DNA of 27,881 nt from the NCBI GenBank assembly GCA_000934455.1, contig KN885403.1, positions 12,003-39,883 of the forward strand, written 5' to 3'. Source of the stretch: Apostichopus parvimensis (lineage: Eukaryota > Echinodermata > Holothuroidea > Aspidochirotida > Stichopodidae). The notes beneath the pieces were generated by a model. That model saw nothing but the letters and a program-made list of their open reading frames with translations, ran no database searches and was not told the origin of the DNA. Shown here piece after piece: positions 1 through 8,275 of the stretch. The position numbers and the translations under genes are program-made. Position 1 is the stretch's first letter, and each line of letters starts with the position of its first letter.

Positions 1-36
1 AGATATAGATATAGATATATATATATATATATGTGT
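1..36. repeat. AT-rich microsatellite (AGATAT)n/(AT)n
   Basis: The window opens with AGATAT units that pass into a pure AT run and then a short GT-rich tail. This is a simple repeat that begins left of the window, so its full length is unknown. Confidence 0.9.
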
Positions 37-936
37 ATGGGTGTGAATATGAGTATTTGCTAGTAATGCCAAGAAGGTGACCTATGTTTGTTAATATATT
101 GGTTACTTTTATTATTGCTCGTTTAAGTTTCATAATGAGCATCTAGTTTGATTAAAGGAGCGATACCCTGGGCACTTCTTTACTCTTTGAGATGTTTATT
201 AATTTTGTATTACTCGAACCTGTTCAATGCAAAGGAACTGTGTTTGACAGATCATGATGGAGGGTATGGAGTGAATGGGAGGTTCGGGAGGGCGAGTTAA
301 ACTAAACAGTAAATTAATATTCTTGATATCAGCAACTTCAGTGGTGTAGCCCCCAACAGAAAGTGAAAATTCAATGGGAGCCAAAAAAAATGTAAATGTA
401 CTCGAACCTGGGGGAATGATGGGGGGTCAACTACTAAAGAGAATGTAATGAAAATTCACCAAGAAAATGTGCGCTACGTGTTGGTGGAGGTGGGAAAAAC
501 CCCGAAACAGAATTCCTTGAACGGTCAGCTCAAAAATATGTGCAGTCTCTGAGTGGCTGTACACTTGTATTCACATATATTTTTTCAATATGTGATATAA
601 CCGGGTGGTTTTTGACCGCGCACGCTTGCACATTATGTTTTTCGTTTTTTTCCTCCTGAATTGGTAAAGTTTTTGTACCAAAAAAGGATCATTTTATTAC
701 ATGAATTTAGTTAAAAGAAATGGAAATGAAAGCACCATTTTTCATCTACACCCTTCCATTCCACCGCCATGTGCCTAAAAATGGGTACAGACATATTACT
801 GTGACCCCCCACATCAAAAACCTGGCTATCCCCCTGAGCAACACCAATTTAATTTTCTATCCTTTTGGTTGACCATGACCTCTGTCTGACCAAACATAGT
901 ATAAAGTCTATGCAATGTTTGTCTTGTTCTCATCAG
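37..936. other. Intron upstream of the first visible exon of the + gene
   Basis: This stretch lies before the splice acceptor at 935-936 and is read as intron of the left gene, because that exon starts in phase 1 and so must have an upstream partner. It is AT-rich with scattered stops in all frames. I found no donor with a convincing coding segment before it. Nothing else stands out except short T-runs near 640-660. Confidence 0.5.
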
Positions 937-1203
937 GGAGTTTCCGTACACCCCCGAGGAAGCCCCCCCAACCATCGGGATTCATGTGGGTGAAAATGAA
1001 ACAGAAAGGACCCAAGATAAAAGACGTGAGCTTTCGTAAGATAACAGATGAGATCCACGACTACTGGGAAAACGAAGACAAGATGGAGAGAGAAAAGAGA
1101 CGGAGGGCAAAGAGTGAAAACCTGAAACGCCACGACTCATTTTCAGGTCAATGGCTAACCTTTGCTGGTTCTGATACGTCAGGTGTCGTGGATGCGTTTA
1201 CAG
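937..1203 (+). CDS. Unrecognised + gene, first visible coding exon (internal)
   Basis: The exon is flanked by an acceptor (TTCTCATCAG before 937) and a strong donor (GTAGGT at 1204). It runs for 88 whole codons, in phase 1 at both ends. It begins with a proline/basic stretch (SFRTPPRKPPQPSGF, then MWVKMKQKG), followed by a charged helical segment rich in Glu, Lys and Arg (KITDEIHDYWENEDKMER, then EKRRRAKSEN) and a hydrophobic end (WLTFAGSDTSGVVDAF). The Pro-Arg-Lys-Pro run could be a linear interaction motif, but no family is recognised. The ATG at 915 lies before the acceptor and is probably not a start; it would merely run through the intron. An earlier donor near 1147 (GTCAAT) is much weaker than the one chosen. 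Confidence 0.8.
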
Positions 1204-2324
1204 GTAGGTACTTGGCATCGCAAACACAGCTGTAACCCCATCAAAACAGGGTGGAGGCGGGCATTATCCTCTTTGAATATCAACTATTTAAGCCAGAAAG
1301 GGTCAGGTACAACCCTATCCCCTCGTCAACCGACACACATCTTAAGCCATGGTCTTCAAACTATTTTCATACAACTGGTTCATGATATTTATTTTAGAAT
1401 TTAGGCCCTCCCAAACAGGTGTCATTGTATGAAAGATTTCCTAAGCATCCTCCCCCATATGAGCAAACCCCCATCCCTTCACCCTGCCCTTCATATTTAT
1501 AAGCTGGCTAATGCCATAAGTTATCAAAAGAAAAACGGTCTTTATATGTTGACCACCACCTAGTTTGCTAAGTAAGCAGTTTATTCATGTTAGCCTGGTT
1601 TGTTGACTTTAGAATCCTAGTATCAGGAGATTGTCAATTTGTGTTACTCAAGGCAAACACAAAACATGCGTTAGCCGTTTGTTGTGTGTGGTACAGTAGG
1701 CCGAACCCTTTGACCTTTCAATGATGTAATGTACTTCGGTTAAAGTGGTCAGGGTGAGTAAACATTGAAAACCAATGACAGGTCGCCTTTCCTCCCGTTC
1801 ATCTTTACCATAAACAGATTATGTTTTAATCTTACTGTATCTTCAATTCCGCCCAAAATCTCTTCAAAACCAAATCGCTGGCCTGTGATTTCTTACTGAT
1901 GCTCATCAGACTTTGCATCTGTAATTCTGGTTTTAACTCAGTGTCAAACAAATCATTTAAGCTCTAAGGTGCAACACTCAATTGTCCAGGAGAGCAGTGA
2001 AATCAATTTTAGCCTCCATTTAAGGGACCATATATGCAAGTCAGTTAGGTGTAAATCTACTTCCATTACTGTCATTCATTGGTGTTTTGAGATTATCTCT
2101 TCAATCAAAGCTTCCAAATTTCTACTCCTCTTTAATGGACTCCCATCGCCTGGATTGCTTTCTCCCAAGGCTGCCCACTCTTTCGCCCGGAAACGTCTGT
2201 CGGAAACAAAATGGACGGTATTTCCATTCTGGCAGACACCGTCTCGTGTCGGTGCATGCATTGCATTATGGGAAGTGTCCAGTCTCGTCTAAAAATAACA
2301 TTTCTTCATCATCTACTCTTGTAG
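1204..2324. other. Intron 1 (visible) of the + gene
   Basis: The intron runs between donor GTAGGT at 1204 and acceptor CTTGTAG ending at 2324. Most of it is plain AT-rich sequence. The last ~170 bases (about 2130-2290) are richer in G+C and CpG and hold a ZNF143-like site, described separately. Long open frames here (for example from 1969 and 2087 on +) have no recognisable protein content. Confidence 0.7.
2257..2274 (-). promoter_or_regulatory. Candidate ZNF143/STAF binding site
   Basis: On the minus strand the 18 bases read TTCCCATAATGCAATGCA. As I recall it, the STAF/ZNF143 consensus is YWCCCRNMATSCMYYRCR, and 17 of 18 positions agree. The site lies in a locally CpG-richer patch 50 bases upstream of the exon at 2325. 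ZNF143 sites are also common inside dispersed repeats, so this may mark an internal promoter or a repeat remnant. Confidence 0.3.
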
Positions 2325-2484
2325 GTGGAAGCATAGATGCAGACCAGTTCTACAGTATCGATGGTAAGGTGGGTTGCTCAGTTACTCGGCAACTTAGATC
2401 CGGCAGTAAACTACACATCGGTCGAAACGGTGAACTACAGTCGGAGACGATGAGAGTCAAGGAATGGAGACATCCATCAAAGAA
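2325..2484 (+). CDS. Unrecognised + gene, second visible coding exon
   Basis: The exon starts after acceptor CTCTTGTAG in phase 1, matching the previous exon, and ends at donor GTGAGT (2485) in phase 2. It encodes about 53 residues, starting GGSIDADQFYSIDGK and ending KEWRHPSKK. Frame continuity with the next exon (AA plus G gives Lys, then RDTMEDALRNF) supports the boundaries. A second donor-acceptor pair lies inside it (GTAAGG at 2364, CTACAG ending at 2440). Removing those 77 bases would shift the frame and reach a stop early in the next exon, so the unspliced form is taken as coding. No domain is recognised. Confidence 0.72.
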
Positions 2485-2574
2485 GTGAGTAATCAGTTAG
2501 ACTCTTCGACTGTCTGGGAATTATTCCTTTGTTTTTTGGTTTCGATGTTCATTGTAATCTTTGCATTAATGATG

Positions 2575-2620
2575 GCGTATGTGTGTCTGTATGTATGTGT
2601 GTGTGAGTGCGTTTGTGACA
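2575..2620. repeat. GT-rich low-complexity tract
   Basis: An irregular run of GTGTGT, GTAT and GAGT units. Simple repeat, intronic. Confidence 0.7.
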
Positions 2621-2623
2621 CCC

Positions 2624-2898
2624 AGCTTGTAATCACGATATCTCAAGAAGGGAAGTTCACACCAATTTCATGTTTAGTGTGTAGAAGTACCAAATTAAGT
2701 ACAAAGTAGCCTATTGTTTTTGGTGGAGGGCAAAGGTCATTTGGAGTCACCAGTGGTTAAATTGTGAAAAACTTGTAAACATGATATCTCAAGAAGGGAA
2801 GGTCGGATCAACTTCATAGATAGTGTGTAGAAGAACCACATTAAGTACAAGTAGCCTATCATTTATGGTGGAGGTCAAAGGTCATTTGGGGTCAAAAT
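2624..2898. repeat. Tandem pair of a ~146-bp dispersed repeat with DR1-type half-sites
   Basis: Two diverged copies sit head to tail, with the core GATATCTCAAGAAGGGAAG starting at 2637 and again at 2783. Each continues with a shared GTGTAGAAG...TTAAGTACAA...GTAGCCTAT block and then GGTGGAGG(G/T)CAAAGGTCATTTGG. The second copy contains AGGTCA-A-AGGTCA (2872-2884), a perfect direct repeat with 1-base spacing, followed four bases later by GGGTCA. The first has AGGGCA-A-AGGTCA (2727-2739). The unit looks like part of a widespread invertebrate repeat family. No coding potential is seen. Confidence 0.75.
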
Positions 2899-3424
2899 TT
2901 TTGCCTTATGATTAGGGCATCAAATATGGTCTTCTTAGTTGTGAAAATAATTGTGAAAATGTTAAAGTTTGACAGTACATAAATCTCAGTGGTTTTCCCT
3001 CCTTTTTTTTCCTTTTTTCTTGACTTATGATTAAAAGTTACACTGAATGGATATCACATGTGTAGCATATCCTAAACAACAGCTGTTTAGCCTTCTGCGC
3101 ATGCCTTCACAAATTTTACCGTAATGTTGGCTAATATTAAGTGAGTTAATGCAGCAAATTCCATTTTGCACAACAACTAGTTCAATTAATTGATTTTGTA
3201 TATGTGAGTTACTCCCAACGTAATCAATCCTTTGATAGCAAGACCCAACATGGTCTTTTCATTGTTGCCCCAGCCCCCCACCTGCCACCTCAGCCCACCT
3301 GCCACCTCGTACAGTATTATACTTTATTCTTCAGTCATAGGAAGGGGCTTTGGGGGGGGGGGTTCATGTGTTACAGTAGTTAAAAGAGGATTATTTTCTC
3401 TACCTGTTTCTGCTCTGTTTCCAG

Positions 3425-3599
3425 GAGAGATACCATGGAGGATGCCCTGAGGAACTTCCATCAGTCTCCAATTGATAAAACCAAGAATGAGATGAACAAA
3501 CCAGCTTGCTTGATACCATTGGATTGGTCAGAACAAGTGGATCAGCCAGATGTTAAAGTCCTAGGAATCAGTAAACCAACCACACCGCCATCTAGACCT
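3425..3599 (+). CDS. Unrecognised + gene, third visible coding exon
   Basis: The exon starts after acceptor TGTTTCCAG with one base that completes a Lys codon from the previous exon, then gives 58 codons and ends at donor GTAAAT (3600) in phase 0. The product begins RDTMEDALRNFHQSP, contains NKPACLIPLDW in the middle and ends ISKPTTPPSRP. The next exon enters in phase 0 without a stop. An internal ATG at 3435 has no promoter or other support as a start. The family is not recognised; the Pro-rich end continues the disordered character of the protein. Confidence 0.85.
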
Positions 3600-5044
3600 G
3601 TAAATATTTGCTCCTTTTTACAACTCTTCCAAGAGGCTTGTTGTGTTTCCAGCTAGGAAAAGCTTGTTATGTTTGTCAACTAAAGTTTGCACATCAAATG
3701 AAAAATTTACATGTGAACAATGACGTTTTTGTTATAGTTTGTTGTATACATGTTGGGACAGATCTTAAACTCTTGAAAAAAAACTCTGTACCTTTCCAAA
3801 ACAAATATGAACATTTAACCTACCACACTTTTGTAATAGAGGTGCCTAGCCTATTTTTCATGTAAGAACCATTAGCTGCTACAAAGTAATTGTTATTTTT
3901 TTACATTGAGTAGAATAACTTTGTTGTCTTTGTTCAGTACACTGCTCACAGGAACTTGTGCGAATCTGATGCAAAGTCAAATATGAACTATAAGAGGCAT
4001 TCAGCTACTTGCTTGCTACCTGGTATGCCAGCTTCATAAAAAACTTGATGAAACTATGCATTAAGTACTCCAGGGATTCTGGTGTGACATGCTGCCTTAT
4101 AATGCTAAATCAGAATTAACCTAGTTGATATTTGACATGAAAACATGGAATATAATCACAACAACCATAAACCTACTGAAATCTCCATTCTCATTCCTAC
4201 ATGCCAGTTTTGAGATATGCACAATTAAAGTGTACACATCTTGTAAACAACAGGGAACTTGAAGCATGCATACTAAGATGATTACCCTCATATTCAATAA
4301 TATTGCATTATAAGCTTTGCAACCAATGTAATTTGGAACTACCCAGATCAAAGGTCAAATCAGTAGATTAGAATGCAAAACAATTTTGTAAATGTGCATT
4401 GTGACATTACAGCTGGTTGCTTCAAGTTCCTTAGGTATAACATTCAACCAGCAACATCTGACATATCAATATAGCTTGTTTGAATTTTATATTTCAAAGT
4501 TTTACCAACGTTTAGTAAGTTTGTCTTTTACCGGCTTAGAAATATGTTGTTTGCTGAGATTGTTGTTTTTAAGTATTGAGAATCATTCTTTTTGCTCTAT
4601 TCCAGTTTTGAGAATAATTCTGTAGCTCTTTCAGTATTTTGGAACAATTCTTTACCACTTTCAGTATTGTAGTAGCTATATTCCATTATTGAGAATAATT
4701 CTGCAGCTCTCTTTCAGTAATGAGAATAATTCTTGACCTCTTCTAGTTTTGAGAATAATACTGTAGCTATTTCACTATTCAGAATAATTCTGCACTGCTC
4801 TTTTGGTATTTAAAATAATTCTTTACCTCTTTCAGTATTGAAAATAATTCCAAGGCAAGTTTTGAAGGTGTAGGTGACTATGATACAGTTACTCCCTTTA
4901 TCTTGTTTGGTTTTTATTACAGTCAAAGTCTCATAAGTTGGGGGGTGGGGGGGGAGGGTAAAATGTTCAAGCAAAACTGCTTTGCATATTTTCAACAAAA
5001 TTGTAGACTTCCAGTCAAGCCTTTCACTTTTTTTCTTACGATAG
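3600..5044. other. Intron 3 (visible) of the + gene
   Basis: The intron runs between donor GTAAAT (3600) and acceptor TTCTTACGATAG ending at 5044. It is AT-rich and non-coding. It holds a minisatellite of repeated splice-acceptor-like units (4575-4851) and a G-rich patch near 4938-4956. Confidence 0.8.
4575..4851 (+). repeat. Degenerate ~30-bp minisatellite with CTCTTTCAG-like ends
   Basis: About nine imperfect units of the type TATTGAGAATAATTCTG followed by TAGCTCTTTCAG. Units vary from about 28 to 35 bases, with spacing indels. Many end in a pyrimidine tract plus CAG or TAG (for example near 4635, 4664, 4718, 4746 and 4834), the form of a 3' splice site. The array ends about 190 bases before the true acceptor at 5044. 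Confidence 0.8.
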
Positions 5045-6784
5045 GACCTCTGTGAACGGCATCCGGTGGTCTACAACAAATTGATCCACGGAAATGCGAA
5101 ACCAAAGATACAGATCAAGCTGGATAAATATTGCATCCGTCACCGCTCTAGGCCCAAACGTAACGTCGATGGGACGGAGAGTTTGGGCCAAAGAATCACT
5201 ATGATCACCGTCGACGATTTGACCAGAGACCAAGAAGAAGACAATGATGCCATGACGATGGCAGACTACCAAGAACTGCTCAAGCGAAAGCTGGAATCTG
5301 TGCCAGGGGACGATGGTCCCGCGGTCGATGAGTCTGGTCATCCCAACCTGATGCAGAGGCTGTCTCCCAGGGTCGAAGATGGGATGAACAGAGAGAAGAG
5401 CTTGTCCCTCTCTAGTTTGGGAAAAAGGAGCGACGCCGCCTCTGACATGACAGTCGAAAAACCGCCTAGCCCGTTTCTGATGTCTAGAGACAGCCAGATC
5501 CTCTCAAAGGAGAGGGTTCCAACTGCTCTGCCCAAGAGCAATTCTCGAACCCTGGTGAGACATCAGAGGAGTGCACCTGCCGTGGCGGTTAGAAGGCAAG
5601 CTGACACCAATGCATCTACCAGCAATCCTGGTATGAGACCAAAGTCCGAGATGACCAGGAGGACAGACAGGTACCCATTCTCGGGGCGCTCTCGTAGGGT
5701 GCATTCCAGCACCGGTCGGAGGTACAACTTTGATCAGCCGGCGACACCTAGAAGCGCTCAGAGTCCCAGGGTGAAACCGGGACAGTTTTATCGCACCGGT
5801 GTGCCAAGTATCAACACGGTGCCAAGAGAAGGAGAACAGGAGTACATCAAAATCTCTCATCAAATACCATCCCCGTACCATCCTCTCGGTCACGAGACGC
5901 CCTCCTCCGCCATGTTGGATGAAGGAGACGGCGGGGACAGGTCCTCCTCACCTGGAAGCATGAAAGGTTCAGTGTCGAGTTTGAATGTGCTCAGAGGGGT
6001 CGATGAAAACACACACACCCACGAAGGTGAAGACTGTAGCTGTACAGAAGATGCTAAGAGAGTGATGTCTGCTGCCCTCTCTGGCATATCACTGCCTCAC
6101 GAGGATCATTCACTATTCATAAGTATTCCGACCGCCAGAATCAGTCCCGGTGGAGCTTCTGACATCCAATCGGAACTGAACATGATGAGATCTTCTCAAG
6201 CGTCCGTCACACGTCGGTCATCTCTGGACGATGACGAATTTGATCAATATTCAGAAAAGGACGACTTGTCAGAATTTGACGATTTGGTTGGGACACCTCC
6301 ACCTCTTGAAGAGGAAGGTGATTTGCAGTTAGAGGACAGTAACCAGGGGAACCTAGAAATGGCAGGGTCAAGTGACGTGAATGCAGTGGCTTTACAACCT
6401 CCTGTCAATGAGGACGTTATCATCAACAGGGAAGATGGGCTGCTCTCGGAAGAAGGCATCTTGTCCAAGAGAGCGGAGAGACGCATCAGTCCTCCCAGAG
6501 GAGAGGGAAAGAGAACGGTGACATTCAGGGAGGATTTGTTGGAACCTTCAGCACCGACCACCACACCGCTGTCAACGCCTCGCGATTCCAGGGAATTGTT
6601 TTCCGATTCTGAAGAGGGGAAGAAAGAGCAGGACTCTGCGGCAGGAACAGAGGATGCACCAAGAAGTGGGGAACCCTCAACGGAACTAAGAGAACTGAGA
6701 GAGCAGATCAAGAGGGACTTGAAGCAGACGCAAGATGAAATACAAAGTGATCTTTTGGAAATGAATTCCACCGCCAGTCATTAA
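5045..6784 (+). CDS. Unrecognised + gene, last coding exon (579 residues to stop)
   Basis: A 1740-base terminal coding exon enters in phase 0 after acceptor TTACGATAG and ends at TAA (6782-6784). G+C is clearly higher than in the flanking introns. The start has the most folded look (residues about 1-70: DLCERHPVVYNKLIHG, KPKIQIKLDKYCIRHR, then ITMITVDDLTRD). The rest is Ser/Pro/Arg-rich and probably disordered. It carries basic clusters (RHRSRPKRN; SRRVHSSTGRR), an acidic stretch around residues 390-430 (SLDDDEFDQYSEKDD, then SEFDDLVGTPPPLEEEG), a possible PP1-docking RVxF motif RTVTF (about residues 490-494) and a C-terminal heptad-like helix (ELREQIKRDLKQTQDEIQ). With the three upstream exons it gives about 779 residues without the N-terminus. 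No family is recognised. A scaffold or cytoskeletal/ciliary role would be guesswork. Long antisense frames here are shadows of codon bias. Confidence 0.93.
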   Translation, partial: DLCERHPVVYNKLIHGNAKPKIQIKLDKYCIRHRSRPKRNVDGTESLGQRITMITVDDLTRDQEEDNDAMTMADYQELLKRKLESVPGDDGPAVDESGHPNLMQRLSPRVEDGMNREKSLSLSSLGKRSDAASDMTVEKPPSPFLMSRDSQILSKERVPTALPKSNSRTLVRHQRSAPAVAVRRQADTNASTSNPGMRPKSEMTRRTDRYPFSGRSRRVHSSTGRRYNFDQPATPRSAQSPRVKPGQFYRTGVPSINTVPREGEQEYIKISHQIPSPYHPLGHETPSSAMLDEGDGGDRSSSPGSMKGSVSSLNVLRGVDENTHTHEGEDCSCTEDAKRVMSAALSGISLPHEDHSLFISIPTARISPGGASDIQSELNMMRSSQASVTRRSSLDDDEFDQYSEKDDLSEFDDLVGTPPPLEEEGDLQLEDSNQGNLEMAGSSDVNAVALQPPVNEDVIINREDGLLSEEGILSKRAERRISPPRGEGKRTVTFREDLLEPSAPTTTPLSTPRDSRELFSDSEEGKKEQDSAAGTEDAPRSGEPSTELRELREQIKRDLKQTQDEIQSDLLEMNSTASH

Positions 6785-8275
6785 GTAAAAATGTAGGAAT
6801 CAGGTTTGACCAAAAGTTACAAAACATACAATTGTTTACTGTTTCAAATAGTAATATCTTCTGTCGGAATCCAACATTCAAGTCGACGAATGTGACATGT
6901 TACCATACATCATGTTTAAAGGATTGTGTAGAGGAAAATTTACTTTTAACTGATTTTGCGCAAAAGGAAATGTCTCTCTGGTAAGGAAAAGACAACATGT
7001 GTTAATTGTACGTCCAAATAATGAACTGATTCGTTAGGCTTTAAATAATTGACGTCTCTGTAAACACTTTCATCTGTTGAATGGGAAAAGGAGGAGGAGT
7101 AATGTCTAACTTGTACTAGAATGTTGATCGGAATAGTAAATCTCATTGAAATTTGGGAATTAAATCCGCAGTCTTGCTTTAATGTAAGCACCTGAAGAAT
7201 GGTGCCATGGACAGCAGATGAACTTGCAAACCAAGATTTTACCTCAAACTTTCCTTGTATTGACATAATAATGCCACAACCTTTACAGACTATAGTTAGT
7301 TTTGGAGAATATAGGGGAGGGTTGGGGGGAAATGAAATGGCCTGATTACCAACATCACAGGCCATTGGCACTATAAAGAAAACTGATCCCCCCCACCTCC
7401 TCATCCCATTCCCAAAGATTACAAGAATGAGATAATTTCAACTGCATTTAATTGACATGTTTTAACTATGCACTGCATTATTTTATCACAAAAACACAGA
7501 CTTCTGTTGTATATATATCTTAATTTCTCCAAGAGAAAGGAGATAGAAAGGAAACGTGGTGTACTGGTTCAAAATTTTTATTGTTAGGCCCTTTTTACGT
7601 CCATAGCTCCATCTCTTTTTTTCTGTTGTCCCACATATGCACCATGCCTATTGGTTCATCCATGTATGGCTGTTGGCCCGGTGAGATGAGGAGGGGGTAA
7701 ATCAGGGGCTAAATGTGTGGGGCCCCATGGACAATGAGGGATAAAGAATAATCATTTTCATGATATATTTTAAAGAGTTCAAAAGGAGGGACCCTTTGCC
7801 ACAAGTTGTGTTGTCCTTGTGTCTGTACAGATTTAATGGGTTTAGAAGTATACCATACCTTCATGGTGTAACAATTTTGCCAACAGAATGTTGCTTGCAA
7901 AGTCTGCCTGAGTTGAACAATACTTTTGAATATTGTTGCTGTTATTTCTAATTGGGAAGAAATGATTTGTGTTTTCCATGAAAACAGTTTATTGGGAATG
8001 ATTCTGTTATGAAACAGTAACAAGCAATATTTGAATTGTAACAAATCAATATTAAAACCAAGGCCTCATTGTCAGTGATTTTCCTATAGTTGCAAAAATT
8101 TGCAAAAAGTTGCTGAAATTGTCACACTGATTACAAACGCTTCTTACCAGTTTCGAAAACGATTCTAATGTTGAATTAAATTTATCGACATATATTTTAT
8201 CACTAAAGAAGATCATTTTTGACTAAAAGTCAATTACAATGTAGAATAAAAACTTATTTATTACCTGAAATTGCC
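6785..8275 (+). other. 3'UTR of the + gene
   Basis: Non-coding sequence after the TAA stop. ATTAAA occurs at 8051 and a canonical AATAAA at 8245, followed by a GT/T-rich stretch at about 8271-8305, as expected just beyond a cleavage site. No other gene is visible. The end point is inferred from the signal, not observed. Confidence 0.55.
8245..8250 (+). other. Polyadenylation signal AATAAA, + gene
   Basis: This is the first canonical AATAAA on + after the stop codon, with a downstream GT-rich element (TTGCCTGTTGTTATTTC region). Earlier variant signals ATTAAA at 8051 and near 8174 are alternatives. Confidence 0.5.

Larger units (their letters stand above)
2485..3424. other. Intron 2 (visible) of the + gene
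   Basis: The intron runs between donor GTGAGT at 2485 and acceptor TGTTTCCAG ending at 3424. It contains a GT-rich low-complexity patch (about 2575-2620) and a tandem pair of a dispersed repeat (2624-2898), both listed separately. A G-run of 10 lies near 3353-3362. Confidence 0.75.

Noticed and set aside
2076..2261. 61-residue minus-strand frame that looked like a transposon protein fragment
   Set aside because: No reverse transcriptase, transposase or integrase motif could be identified; composition alone does not support it.
5504..5893. 129-residue minus-strand open frame
   Set aside because: Shadow of the same + exon; no motif, no splice context.
6244..6771. 175-residue minus-strand open frame over the last exon of the + gene
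   Set aside because: It is Ser/Leu-rich, antisense to a well-supported exon, and shows only the mirror of that exon's codon composition.
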